Of a stretch of DNA of 64,000 bases, positions 8,652 through 17,542 are shown piece after piece. Both the position numbers and the translations under genes were made by a program. Within the stretch, counting starts at the first letter, position 1, and each line of letters starts with the position of its first letter. The notes under the pieces are model-generated. The model was given only the letters and a program-made list of their open reading frames with translations. It ran no database searches and had not been told where the DNA came from. Source of the DNA: Actinomycetota bacterium (lineage in GTDB: Bacteria; Actinomycetota; Thermoleophilia; RBG-16-64-13); the NCBI GenBank assembly GCA_016278725.1, contig JADQBG010000009.1, positions 186,001 to 250,000 on the forward strand. Direction: 5' to 3'.

Positions 8652-9574
8652 CGTTCGTCCTGCGCTTCCCGGCCCCCTGCGCGCACGCCCAGTTCATCGC
8701 CGTAGTGCCGCAACAGCAGTTGCTCGAGCGTCGGAGGATGGGAGACCAGCGAGCGGACGCGGAACTCCGCGAGCCGGCTCACGACCTCGTCGAGCTTTTC
8801 CGCGTCGACGTCGAAGCGTGCCTGTCCGTCTGTAGCTTCGAAGTTGTGGACTCCGGGGAGTTCTGCCAAGCTGTCGGCCGGTTTTGCCGTCTCCACGTTG
8901 ATGGTGGTCCGCCTCAGGTGGCGGAGCTCCGACAACGTGCCTGACTCCACGGCCTTGCCTTGCCGGATGATGGAGATCCGGTCGGCCAGGACTTCGACCT
9001 GCGCCAATATGTGGCTCGAGAGGAGCACGGTTCGGCCCTCGGCCTTCATCTCGCGGATCACGTCCTGGAACACCGCCTCCATCAGCGGATCCAGGCCGGC
9101 GGTCGGCTCATCCAGGAGCAGTAACTCGGCGTCCGAGGCCAGCGCCGAGATGAGGGCCACCTTTTGGCGGTTGCCCTTTGAGTAGGTGCGGCCCTTCTTG
9201 GAGGGGTCCAGATCGAAGCGTTGCAGCAACTCGTCCCGCCTGGCATGGTCCATCTGTCCGCGTAGCCGGCCGAACAGGTCGATTGCCTCACCGCCGGTCA
9301 GGTTGGGCCAGAGTTCGACATCGCCGGGCACGTAGGCCATGCGCCGGTGGAGTTCCACGGCGTCACTCCAGGGATCCCCGCCGAATACCGTTGCCGAGCC
9401 GGCGTCGGCGCGCAGCAGGCCAAGGAGGATGCGGATGGTGGTGGTCTTGCCCGCCCCGTTCGGTCCGAGGAACCCGTGGACCTCTCCGTGATTGACCGTC
9501 AGGTCCAGGCCGTCGAGCGCCCTCACGCGGCCAAAGTCCTTCACCAGTCCGTTGACGTCGATGACGGTCGTCAT
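8648..9574 (-). CDS. ABC transporter ATP-binding protein
   Basis: The 308-residue nucleotide-binding subunit has Walker [10 protein letters not shown] (37-45) and Walker [14 protein letters not shown] (about 152-164). The switch His lies in LLSSHILAQ. The signature is YSKGNRQK (132-139) in place of LSGGQ, which is usual for this exporter subfamily. A C-terminal domain of about 85 residues follows, as in DrrA-like proteins. It overlaps the regulator upstream and the permease downstream by 4 nt each, so translation is coupled. Confidence 0.9.
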   Translation of the reverse strand: MTTVIDVNGLVKDFGRVRALDGLDLTVNHGEVHGFLGPNGAGKTTTIRILLGLLRADAGSATVFGGDPWSDAVELHRRMAYVPGDVELWPNLTGGEAIDLFGRLRGQMDHARRDELLQRFDLDPSKKGRTYSKGNRQKVALISALASDAELLLLDEPTAGLDPLMEAVFQDVIREMKAEGRTVLLSSHILAQVEVLADRISIIRQGKAVESGTLSELRHLRRTTINVETAKPADSLAELPGVHNFEATDGQARFDVDAEKLDEVVSRLAEFRVRSLVSHPPTLEQLLLRHYGDELGVRAGGREAQDER

Positions 9575-10245
9575 GGTCGATCCTCCTCGTTGGGTTCCAT
9601 CGCAGTGTGATCGTCCCCGCTGCGATCGGTTGCTTGCCAGGCGTCGGCATAGCGGGCATCGGTGAAAACGCCGTGGGTCAAGACTTCCAGGGCCGCCCGG
9701 GCGATACGAGCGGTCAACTCCGTGCTGAACGGTTCCGCACCCATCCCGCGGGCCACGTGCTCGTGCAGCACCAGGCCCCCGAACTGCCAGGCGACCATGA
9801 GCACCGCCCGATCGTGGGGTGCCTCGCTTGGCCGGAGCAGGCCTTTTGCCACGCTGAGCTGCATGACGCGCTTCGACTCGGCCACCATCTCGTCGAAGAG
9901 CCGCGACGCCGCGGGTGACCCGTCGCGTATGGCGCGGGAAAGGTAGCGGAGGTGAGACAGGGACTTCTCGACGCCCGCGAGCGCGGCGAACGGGTCGGTG
10001 GTGCCCGACTCGACCGCGTCTTGCTTCGATCGGCGATACTCGGCAACCACGTACTCGTCGCAGGCGGCGCGGAGTCCTTCCTTGGAACCGAAGTGGTGCA
10101 GCACCAGGGCCGGAGAGACGCCGGCCGCGGCGGCCACTCCCCGGATGGTCGCCTTGTCGGTTCCCAGTTCCCCGAACAAGGCGATGGCCGCGTCGCGGAT
10201 GCGGGCGGCGGCGGTTCGATCGTCTGAGCCTGCGACTGAACTCAT
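9571..10245 (-). CDS. TetR-family regulator of the ABC exporter operon
   Basis: The N-terminal helix-turn-helix is clear ([20 protein letters not shown], then [20 protein letters not shown]). A helical ligand-binding domain follows. I start it at the ATG at 10245, not the upstream in-frame start at 10281, because the latter would place an operator-like palindrome inside the coding sequence. A -10-like TATATT lies 5 bp before this ATG, so the mRNA may be leaderless. As first gene of the operon it probably represses itself and the exporter until ligand binds. Confidence 0.85.
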   Translation of the reverse strand: MSSVAGSDDRTAAARIRDAAIALFGELGTDKATIRGVAAAAGVSPALVLHHFGSKEGLRAACDEYVVAEYRRSKQDAVESGTTDPFAALAGVEKSLSHLRYLSRAIRDGSPAASRLFDEMVAESKRVMQLSVAKGLLRPSEAPHDRAVLMVAWQFGGLVLHEHVARGMGAEPFSTELTARIARAALEVLTHGVFTDARYADAWQATDRSGDDHTAMEPNEEDRP

Positions 10246-10255
10246 GTTCAATATA

Positions 10256-10271
10256 CTAAACGGCTGTTCAG
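10256..10271. promoter_or_regulatory. operator-like palindrome of the TetR-ABC operon
   Basis: CTAAACGG/CTGTTCAG is an imperfect palindrome (6 of 8 positions per arm). It overlaps the putative promoter of the TetR gene, 10 bp before its ATG. Confidence 0.45.
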
Positions 10272-10498
10272 CGGCACGCAATAGCGAGCCGCGAGAGAGA
10301 GCGGCCTTAACCGCGAAGTAGTCAGGCCTGGGGCGCCGCGCTCAGTCCTGACGAGGAAAGAGCCAGGCCGCGGCGGCAGCTCCTCTCGACAGACGCACAC
10401 CTCCTGTTCTAGGCTTCGCCTCACCCACCAGCCGCCGAATTAGCAGCAAACGGCGAACTCGGCTCGGGCCACGCACACATGCGAAGGGGGAGCGGTAG

Positions 10499-13033
10499 AT
10501 GGAAGACTACGAGAAGCTGGGCATGTTCTATCTGGGCCGCACCTACGACCTGGCTTCCGGCAAACTGACCGAACAGCCCCTGCTCTACGACTCCAAAGAC
10601 CTGGTGACGCACGCGGTCTGCGTGGGCATGACCGGCAGTGGCAAAACGGGTCTGGGGATCGCGCTGCTCGAGGAGGCCGCCATCGACGGAGTGCCGGCCA
10701 TCGTCATCGACCCCAAAGGCGACCTGGCCAACCTGCTCCTCACCTTTCCCGAACTGCGGGGCGAGGACTTCCGCCCCTGGATCAACGAGGCCGAGGCGGC
10801 GGTCAAAGGTCTGAGTCCCGAGCAGTACGCCGAGGAACAGGCGACCGCGTGGCGCGAGGGATTGGCGGACTGGGACCAGACGGGCGAACGGATCGCCCGG
10901 CTAAGGGAAGCCGCGGAGTTCGCGGTCTACACCCCCGGTAGCAGCGCCGGCCTGCCGGTCTCCATCCTCAAGTCGTTCGCGGCACCGGCCCCCGCCGTGG
11001 TCGCTGATGAAGAGCTCCTGCGGGACCGCCTGAGCTCGACGGTCACCAGCCTGCTGGGGCTAATGGGCGTGGATGCCGACCCCCTGCAGAGCAAGGAGCA
11101 CATTCTGCTCTCCACCATTCTCGATGGTGCCTGGAAAGCAGGCCGCGATCTGGACCTCGGGGGGCTCATCCAGCAGATTCAGGAACCGCCGGTCACCCGC
11201 ATAGGGGTAATGGACCTGGAAACGTTCTACCCCGCCAAAGAGCGTTTTCAGTTGGCCATGCGGCTGAACAACCTGCTCGCCGCCCCCGGCTTCGAGGTGT
11301 GGCTGGAGGGGGAGAGACTCGACCCGGGAGCTCTGCTCTGGACGGCCGAAGGCCGGCCGAGGGTGGCCGTCTTCTCGATCGCGCACCTGGATGACGCCGA
11401 GCGGATGTTCTTCGTCTCGCTGCTGCTCAACGAGGTGCTCGCCTGGGTGCGGGCTCAGCCCGGCACCAGCAGTCTGCGCGCGCTTCTTTATATGGACGAG
11501 ATCTTCGGCTTCTTCCCGCCGGTGGCGAACCCGCCTTCGAAGATCCCCCTGTTGACGCTGCTGAAGCAGGCCCGGGCGTATGGTTTGGGAGTGGTGCTGG
11601 CCACCCAGAATCCGGTTGACCTGGACTACAAGGGGCTGGCCAATACGGGCACCTGGTTCATCGGCCGCCTGCAGACGGAACGCGACAAGGCCCGGGTGCT
11701 GGAGGGGCTCGAAGGAACCGCCCTCGGCACCGCGGCCCCGTTCGATCGATCGGCCCTTGAGCAGACGCTGGCCGGTTTGGGTAAGCGCATCTTCCTCCTC
11801 TACAACGTGCACGAGGACGAGCCGGCGGTCTTCCAGACCCGTTGGGTGATGTCTTACCTGAGCGGCCCCATGACCCGCGCCCAACTGCAGGCCCTCACCG
11901 AGAAGACCGGCCCGGTGGCGGGGGAGGCGCCCGCCGAAAGCGGCGCGCCCACTATGGCCCCGGAAGGCTCGCCCGCGGCGGCCCCAGAGGGAAGCGCGCC
12001 CGAGGTGACCCCCGAAGTAGGCGCGCCGCAAACGCTGCCGGTGGCGGCCGAAGGAGGCGCGGCGCAAACCGCGACCGGGCCGGCAGAGGGTCCCCGCCCG
12101 CAGCTGCCCCCGGGGACGCCTCAGGTCTTCGTGCCCCTGCGTGCCAAACTGGATGACGGAAACCGCCTGGTCTATTCAGCGGCGGCCCTCGGCGCGGCAT
12201 CTGTCCACTACACGCACAAGAGCGGGATCGACGTGCAGCGCGAGGTGCTGGCCGCCGCCTCGATCGACGCAACCACCGGCGTCGCCGAGTGGGAGGAGGC
12301 ACAGGTGTTGGACCTGGTTCGCTCCGATCTCTTGGCCGAGCCACCGGGCGAGGGCGTGTTCGGCGAGGTGCCGGCCGCAGCCACGAGTGCCCGAACCCAG
12401 GAGCGTTGGTCGGCGAGCTTCGGGGGGTGGGTGCGCAGGGCACAACCGCTGGAGTTGTGGGAAAGCCCGCAGTTCGATCTGGTGTCCCAGCCGGGGGAGT
12501 CCGAGGGAGAGTTTCGCGCCCGCGTGGAGTTGGCCGGACGCGAGCAGCGGGATGCCTGGCAGGAAGAGTTGCGGGGCAAGTACGCAGCCAAGCTGGACCG
12601 GCTGGAGGAGCGCATCGAGCAGGCTGAGCAGCGGGTGGAGCTGGAGGCGGAGCAGGCGCGCAGCGCGAAGCTGCAGACTGCGGTCTCCCTGGGATCCAGC
12701 CTGCTGGGAGCCTTTCTCGGACGCAAGCGGATCTCTGCGTCGGCCGCCCGGAAGGCGGCCCAAGCGGCGCGAGGCGTGGGGCGGGCCGTGGACCAGCACG
12801 GCGACGTGGGGCGGGCGCAGGATTCACTCGAGGGTCTCCTCGCCGAGAAGGCCGAACTCGAGGCCGAATTTCGCCAGGAACTGGAATCGGAAAAGCCGGA
12901 GCAGAAAGCTGCCGATATCCGCGGGCTCTCGCTCAAGCCGCGCAAGGCGGACGTGCAGGTCCAAGTCATGGCCCTGGGCTGGCTTCCCTGGCAGGTGGAC
13001 GAAATGGGAGGACGCACCCCCGCTTGGCGCTAG
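10499..13033 (+). CDS. HerA/FtsK-superfamily ATPase with long C-terminal extension
   Basis: The 844-residue protein starts with a motor domain. It has Walker A GMTGSGKT (43-50), a following IDPKGD strand, Walker B LLYMDEIFGFF (around 330) and sensor-like ATQNPVDLDYKG. This is the HerA-like DUF853/DUF87 pattern. Residues about 470-540 are an Ala/Pro/Glu-rich linker. After it come a conserved-looking domain, a coiled coil (about 690-725, LDRLEERIEQAEQRVELEAE) and a glycine-containing hydrophobic patch (about 735-755). Such ATPases pump or remodel DNA or protein, but this subgroup has no assigned role. No HerA nuclease partner (NurA, Sir2) is adjacent. Ribosome site GGGGGAG lies 7 nt before the ATG. 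Confidence 0.8.
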   Translation: MEDYEKLGMFYLGRTYDLASGKLTEQPLLYDSKDLVTHAVCVGMTGSGKTGLGIALLEEAAIDGVPAIVIDPKGDLANLLLTFPELRGEDFRPWINEAEAAVKGLSPEQYAEEQATAWREGLADWDQTGERIARLREAAEFAVYTPGSSAGLPVSILKSFAAPAPAVVADEELLRDRLSSTVTSLLGLMGVDADPLQSKEHILLSTILDGAWKAGRDLDLGGLIQQIQEPPVTRIGVMDLETFYPAKERFQLAMRLNNLLAAPGFEVWLEGERLDPGALLWTAEGRPRVAVFSIAHLDDAERMFFVSLLLNEVLAWVRAQPGTSSLRALLYMDEIFGFFPPVANPPSKIPLLTLLKQARAYGLGVVLATQNPVDLDYKGLANTGTWFIGRLQTERDKARVLEGLEGTALGTAAPFDRSALEQTLAGLGKRIFLLYNVHEDEPAVFQTRWVMSYLSGPMTRAQLQALTEKTGPVAGEAPAESGAPTMAPEGSPAAAPEGSAPEVTPEVGAPQTLPVAAEGGAAQTATGPAEGPRPQLPPGTPQVFVPLRAKLDDGNRLVYSAAALGAASVHYTHKSGIDVQREVLAAASIDATTGVAEWEEAQVLDLVRSDLLAEPPGEGVFGEVPAAATSARTQERWSASFGGWVRRAQPLELWESPQFDLVSQPGESEGEFRARVELAGREQRDAWQEELRGKYAAKLDRLEERIEQAEQRVELEAEQARSAKLQTAVSLGSSLLGAFLGRKRISASAARKAAQAARGVGRAVDQHGDVGRAQDSLEGLLAEKAELEAEFRQELESEKPEQKAADIRGLSLKPRKADVQVQVMALGWLPWQVDEMGGRTPAWR

Positions 13034-13105
13034 CGTTGATGGGACTGCGACCGCGGCTATGGCAACGCCTGCGACCCCGGCTCGTGGCCCGCCTGCGGGT
13101 CCCGG

Positions 13106-14152
13106 CTAACTCAATCCGCGGACCCGGTCGAGCAGGAGCTTTCGCTCGGGCAGGTTGCCGGCGAGGTCGGCGGCCCGCTCGAACTCGGCTCGGGCTTCCT
13201 CCGTGCGGCCCAGCTTGAAGAGCAGGTCGCCGCGCACGCTGGGGAGCAGGTGGTAGGTCCGCAGAGACGGCTCGGAGTCTAGCGCGTCCACAATCTCCAA
13301 GCCGGCCTGGGGACCATAAGCCATCGCCACAGCTACCCCTCGATTGAGCTCGACCACCGGAGAGGGAGCCACCTGGGCAAGCGCTTCGTACAGGGCGGCG
13401 ATCCGCACCCAATCGGTCTGCTCGGGGCTGCGGGCGCGGCCGTGACAGGCGGCTATTTCTGCCTGGAGCAGATAGGGCCCCGCCGGCCGCCGCAGGGCTC
13501 GTGCCCGTTCCAGCGAGGCAAGTCCCCGTCCGATGAGGAGCCAGTCCCAGCGGGACCGGTTCTGCTCCAGGAGCAAGATGGGTTCGCCCGAGGCGCTTAC
13601 CCGGGCCCGCAGGCGCGACGCCTGGAGTTCCATGAGGGCCACGAGCCCGTGGACCTCCGGCTCGGCGGGAACCAATTCGGCCAGAATGCGTCCCAACCGA
13701 GAAGCTTCCTCGCACAACTCCGGCCTCACCCACCGCTCCCCGGCGGTGGCGGCGTAACCTTCGTTGAATATGAGGTAGACGACGGCCAGCACTGAGGCGA
13801 GCCTTGCTTCCCTCTCCTCCCGTGGGGGCAACTCGAAAGGTACGCGCGCCTCCCGCAGCGTTCGCTTGGCTCGGGTAAGGCGCTGCGCCATGGTCGGCTC
13901 GGGCACGAGAAAGGCCCGAGCCACTTCCCGAGTGCTCAAGCCCCCAACCAGCTTTAGGGTCAGCGCGACCTGCGCCTCCTGGGAAAGCACGGGATGGCAG
14001 ACCGTGAAGATGAGGCGCAGCACGTCATCCTCGATGTAGGCGTCGAGGAGTGCCTCCAGTTCCACCTCGTTGACCCCCCGCTGACGCTCGAGCTCGTGGC
14101 CCTGTTCCTTCAGCTTGCGGACCAAGTTCGCGTCCCGTCGCAGACGGTCCAC
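13106..14152 (-). pseudogene. ECF-type sigma factor (COG4941-like), N-terminus deleted
   Basis: The frame encodes the region-4 helix-turn-helix (LVGGLSTREVARAFLVPEPT) and the long C-terminal TPR-like domain of this sigma-factor group (VYLIFNEGYAA, LLEQNRSRWDW). It starts at a fortuitous GTG inside the sequence QHRAVDRLRRDANL, a motif normally some 70-80 residues into the protein. Region 2, needed for core and -10 binding, is therefore missing. Upstream, the sequence passes straight into a truncated YCII gene in another frame, so a deletion removed the junction of the two genes. Confidence 0.75.
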
Positions 14153-14340
14153 CGCCCGGTGCTGTCTGCGAAGCGTACCCGTTTGCCCTTCGAGCTGGGG
14201 TGGAGCCCCTCGCCGGCCAGCATCACCCCGGCCTTGAACAACTCCTCGTTGTATTTCTGCATCTCTGCGAGCAAGCTCTCACTCGGCATGACGCCCTCTT
14301 CGCTGTCCGCATCGGCCTTGATCATGACCATCACGCGCAT
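14110..14340 (-). pseudogene. YCII-related (DGPF) protein, truncated by deletion
   Basis: The first 57 residues match the start of YCII/DGPF-domain proteins (MRVMVMIKADADSEEGVMPS, then LLAEMQKYNEELFKAGVMLA and GLHPSSKGKRVRF). The frame then runs out of phase through the sigma-factor sequence and stops at 76 residues. Normal members are about twice as long and include DGPF. These genes are commonly found just before a COG4941 sigma gene, which makes one deletion across both genes the natural explanation. Confidence 0.75.
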
Positions 14341-14524
14341 CGTTTCGTCTCCTTTGCTACCGGGCCCAACCGGCAGTGCTGAGGCTGGGTCCCGGGTACT
14401 TGTTGCCTTCTATATTGACGTCGAACGGGAATGCCAAAAATCGACATGAGAGGTCGCGATTCTCCTGAGGCCGTGCATTTCCGTTCCACGCGCATGGGGT
14501 CGCGCGGGAGGCCGCCTACTCCGA

Positions 14525-14854
14525 CTAGCCTTCGCAGGCTACCGCCACTTCCAGGGCCGAGCAGACCTGCCGCATCCGCTCGTCGCTCAGCCGACCGATG
14601 CGCTCTACCAGCGCTCCGACCGATACGCTTTCCACTGAATCCAGGTTGGCGACCGAGGCCCGCGGGATCGGATCCTCCCCGGGCTCGAGCCGCACCTCGC
14701 TTGGGATACCTCGGATGGTAGTGGTGCAGGGAGCGACCAGCGTACGCCGGAGCCGGGGAATAGCGGCGTCTCGGGAAAGCACTATCACGGGCCGTCGGCC
14801 GACTTCCGGCAGTTCGCACCACCACACCTCGCCGCGGGCTGGGAGTGCCGTCAC
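14525..14854 (-). CDS. mazF: MazF-type endoribonuclease toxin
   Basis: The 109-residue toxin shows the PemK/MazF fold signatures ARGEVWWCELPEVGRRPVIV, then TLVAPCTTTIRG and SVANLDSVESV. It cleaves mRNA when free of antitoxin. The GTG start at 14854 overlaps the antitoxin stop by 4 nt (GTGA), which fixes the start and couples translation. A longer upstream frame exists but overlaps the antitoxin. Confidence 0.88.
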   Translation of the reverse strand: MTALPARGEVWWCELPEVGRRPVIVLSRDAAIPRLRRTLVAPCTTTIRGIPSEVRLEPGEDPIPRASVANLDSVESVSVGALVERIGRLSDERMRQVCSALEVAVACEG

Positions 14855-15087
14855 GAGCGGCCCGCGTGGGAGCGAAACGAAGCCAGGTCTCCCCATGCAT
14901 CGGCCGCGTCGAGGGGCAAGGAGTCATAGGCCTCGTAGGACGCGTCTATCTCTGCCGCTCGGCGCCGCGCGAGGAGGGCGGCGAGTGCTTGATCCAGAAG
15001 CACCGAATCGGGTAGCTCCGGATGCGCGCTTCGCACATTGGCCAGTAGGTTCTCGTCCACAGTGGTGCTCACTCTTACTCGTGCCAT
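14851..15087 (-). CDS. mazE: RHH antitoxin paired with MazF
   Basis: The 78-residue protein has an N-terminal RHH region (MARVRVSTTVDENLLANVRS) and an acidic C-terminal helix with EIDASYEAYDSLPLD. A TATAAA box lies about 9 nt before the ATG at 15087, suggesting a leaderless or nearly leaderless transcript. A decayed copy of part of this gene lies at 16382-16438. Confidence 0.85.
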   Translation of the reverse strand: MARVRVSTTVDENLLANVRSAHPELPDSVLLDQALAALLARRRAAEIDASYEAYDSLPLDAADAWGDLASFRSHAGRS

Positions 15088-15173
15088 GCTACGTTTATAC
15101 CACAGACGTGCCACATCACACAGCAATCACGGAGTATCATAGGTCGACTGAAATAGCGTCTTACGGAGCTGCT

Positions 15174-15365
15174 ATGAACGACGCGCCGCGACGATCACTC
15201 TTCGACCGCATACTGAGAGCCCTCGGCCTGCGCCGCGATCCTCCCCAGCGTCTTGAACCGCCCGACAGCTTCGTCCGCGAACCGAGGCGGCCGAAGCCCT
15301 CGCATTCCGGAGGCGCGGCTACTCTGGAACTGCCCGAGGACGCGTCCCCGGACGAGAATACCTAG
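15174..15365 (+). CDS. small hypothetical protein
   Basis: A 63-codon frame starts at an ATG with a weak GGAG ribosome site. The product has a basic amphipathic N-terminus (RRSLFDRILRALGLRRDP) and a Pro/acidic, probably disordered tail. It is divergent from the MazEF pair. I do not recognise it. The amphipathic start could be a membrane-surface helix. Confidence 0.45.
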   Translation: MNDAPRRSLFDRILRALGLRRDPPQRLEPPDSFVREPRRPKPSHSGGAATLELPEDASPDENT

Positions 15366-15420
15366 CTAGAACCGGCGACCCGCCCAGATTGGCCTGGTTC
15401 AATCCGCTGGTGAGCCCGGT

Positions 15421-16350
15421 TCAGTCGTCGCGGGGGATGCCCGAGTGGCAAGGCGTGCACGAGGCCGAGCCGAAGCCACTCGGATGGCAGTCCGTGCAGG
15501 CCAGGCGGTGCTCTCCCCCGGGGATGTGCTCCCCGACGGCGGGATGGCTGAAGTTGGCGGGAGTCCAGCCTTCCGGGGTGTGGCACTGGCCGCAGTCGCT
15601 CAGGCCGCCGTGTTGGTCGCCGTGGCAGTCGACGCATTCGGTCGGAGCCGAGCCCAGGGTCAGCCCTCGAACGGTGTCGCCGCCGCCGGTACCCGTGTGA
15701 CACTGCTCGCAACTGAGGTTGGCGTGGCCACCGGTTAGAGGCAGGGGGTGCTCGAAGTTCTCGAGGCCCCAGCTTTCCAAAGTGTGGCAGTCGACGCACG
15801 GGCCCAGGTCCTCGTGCGGGGCTTGATGACAGTAGCTGCACTCGTCGTTGGCCTCGGCCTCGGAGTGGCAATCGAAGCAGGCGGCCATGGTGGCGGGGTC
15901 TTGATACTCCGGATTGTCCAGGGAACGGTGCACCATACGGGCATGGCAATCGGTGCACTGGGCTTCGCCATGGGCCTCATGAGAGAAGCTCGAAGTGGCG
16001 AGGGTGACGACTCCCGGATCATGGCACACACCACGGGTGCAGGTGCTGTCGGCGATGTCGCGCGTGACCGTTACCGGCGCCTTCACCTGTTTGGTGAAGT
16101 GCACGTATACCTCGCGCAGCCCGAACATCTTGGTCTCCGCGTAGTTGACCAGGCCGGGAGGGATATGGCATTCGACACAGTCGACGCCACTGTGGGTGGA
16201 GGCCTGCCAACTGCTGTAGTAGGGCTCCATTTCGTGACAGCTCCCGCAGAAATCGCTCTGCGCGGTCCACTCCGCCGCCACCAGCGAAGCGCCGCCGAAC
16301 AGAAAAACCAGGGCGACTGCGGAGATGGCGAAGAGGCGGATGCGGCTCAT
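15421..16350 (-). CDS. multiheme c-type cytochrome, 12 heme-binding motifs
   Basis: After a signal/anchor (residues 1-26) the 309-residue protein has eleven CXXCH motifs and one expanded motif, CTRGVCH (CX4CH, third in order). The N-terminal part (FCGSCHEMEPYYSSWQASTH and VDCVECHIPPG) resembles NapC/NirT quinol-oxidising tetraheme cytochromes. The rest is a string of CXDCH repeats like those of decaheme/octaheme electron carriers. It should sit on the outer face of the membrane and pass electrons from the quinone pool to an unknown acceptor. No terminal reductase or heme-attachment gene is adjacent. Confidence 0.88.
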   Translation of the reverse strand: MSRIRLFAISAVALVFLFGGASLVAAEWTAQSDFCGSCHEMEPYYSSWQASTHSGVDCVECHIPPGLVNYAETKMFGLREVYVHFTKQVKAPVTVTRDIADSTCTRGVCHDPGVVTLATSSFSHEAHGEAQCTDCHARMVHRSLDNPEYQDPATMAACFDCHSEAEANDECSYCHQAPHEDLGPCVDCHTLESWGLENFEHPLPLTGGHANLSCEQCHTGTGGGDTVRGLTLGSAPTECVDCHGDQHGGLSDCGQCHTPEGWTPANFSHPAVGEHIPGGEHRLACTDCHPSGFGSASCTPCHSGIPRDD

Positions 16351-16381
16351 GCTGACCTAATTGCTCATTGGGAAATGATTC

Positions 16382-16438
16382 TCAAACGTACGCCGCGTCT
16401 ATCTCGGCCGCTCGCCGCCGCGCCAGAAGGGCGCCGAG
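16382..16438 (-). pseudogene. antitoxin gene remnant
   Basis: The minus strand reads LGALLARRRAAEIDAAYV then TGA, starting directly behind the stop codon of the VOC gene. This matches the intact antitoxin at 14851-15087 (LAALLARRRAAEIDASYE) in protein and closely in DNA. Only 18 codons remain. Confidence 0.65.
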
Positions 16439-16442
16439 CGGA

Positions 16443-16847
16443 TCACTTGTCGTACGAATACACCTGTTGCAGTTGAACGAGGTTGCCGCAGGTGTCGTCG
16501 AGCACGGCGTACTTGCCCCAAGGCTCCTCTTTGGGTTCGCCGGTAAACCGCACTCCGAGACCGACCAGGCGTTCGTAGTCGGCGTCGAAGTCGTCCGTGA
16601 AGAAGGCGGTTGCCGCTATGCCCTGTTCGTAGAGAGCGGTTTGGTACGCCTTCCCCGCGGGATTCTGGTTCGGCTCGAGCACCAGTTCGATGTCGGGCGA
16701 ACCGGCGGGCGCGATCACCGTGAGCCAACGATAATCGCCGGCGCCTACATCGGCGTGCTTTTCGAAGCCGAGTTTATTGGTATAGAAGTCGAGCGCTTTG
16801 GCCTGGTCGTCGACCAAGATGCTGACCAGCTTAATCGTGATGCTCAC
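16443..16847 (-). CDS. VOC-family (glyoxalase/bleomycin-resistance) protein
   Basis: The 134-residue protein shows the paired beta-alpha-beta-beta-beta pattern (SILVDDQAKALDFYTNKLGF, then DFDADYERLVGLGVRFTGEP and DTCGNLVQLQQ). Start GTG at 16847 is chosen because AAAGGAG lies 6-7 nt before it; the longer frame lacks a site. The substrate is unknown. Directly downstream lies an antitoxin remnant. Confidence 0.85.
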   Translation of the reverse strand: MSITIKLVSILVDDQAKALDFYTNKLGFEKHADVGAGDYRWLTVIAPAGSPDIELVLEPNQNPAGKAYQTALYEQGIAATAFFTDDFDADYERLVGLGVRFTGEPKEEPWGKYAVLDDTCGNLVQLQQVYSYDK

Positions 16848-16930
16848 TGAATGCTCCTTTGCCTTTTGTTGAGCATCTACCCGCGTAACGCTCTCCGCGG
16901 AACCGCGGATGATGTCTCTCAAGATGGTCA

Positions 16931-17317
16931 TCACAGTGCGAATGCCTCAACCGCCCAAACGACAAAGAATGCGGCTAAGGCCAACCAGATCATGACGACG
17001 ACAGCTGCCGCGGCCCGAGAGACGGGCTTGTCACTCCGAAGAGCGGCGGAGGCGCGACACTCCGCGAGGACCGGAGCGGGAACCAGCTTTATGGCGATGG
17101 CTATGCCGAGCGGGATCAGGATGAGGTCGTCCAAGTACCCGACGACCGGTATGAAGTCCGGAATCAGGTCGATCGGGCTGAAGGCATACGCCGCCACCCC
17201 GGCCACAAAGATTTTTGCGGACCACGGCGTGTCTGGATGTCTGGCTGCGAGGTACAAGGCGACGGTCTCGGTCTTGAGCTGTCGGACGCGCTTCTCGAGG
17301 TCTGTGAGTACCGTCAT
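16931..17317 (-). CDS. DUF1232 (YkvA) membrane protein
   Basis: The conserved core reads AYAFSPIDLIPDFIPVVGYL and continues DDLILIPLGI, the hallmark of the YkvA/DUF1232 family. A C-terminal hydrophobic helix (about residues 105-125) suggests membrane insertion. The ATG at 17317 (128 residues) gives the usual family length; the frame extends further upstream without a better start. Family function is unknown. Confidence 0.85.
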   Translation of the reverse strand: MTVLTDLEKRVRQLKTETVALYLAARHPDTPWSAKIFVAGVAAYAFSPIDLIPDFIPVVGYLDDLILIPLGIAIAIKLVPAPVLAECRASAALRSDKPVSRAAAAVVVMIWLALAAFFVVWAVEAFAL

Positions 17318-17542
17318 TTCAAAACCATCGGCTTGGTTAGCTCTGATCTCGCCAAAGCGCTCGGGCGACTCGATTGAGCAATACCTCGACACCGTCGCCA
17401 AATCCGTAATGTCAAAGCCCTAATGTCAAAGCCGTGAATACTCTATCCCGTGCCTGGGTGGGATGCAGAACCCTCCGGGTAAAGTAGTCATGATGGAGAA
17501 GAGCGGATTCGTTTCTTCGCTCAAGCCACAAAGGAGGTTGCC

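Noticed and set aside
8648-9574. Degenerate ABC signature as a sign of inactivation
   Set aside because: YSKGNRQK in place of LSGGQ is normal for this exporter subfamily; both Walker motifs are intact.
11060-12067. 335-codon minus-strand frame inside the HerA-like gene
   Set aside because: It is a codon-position shadow of a strongly supported gene, with low-complexity His/Arg/Gly composition.
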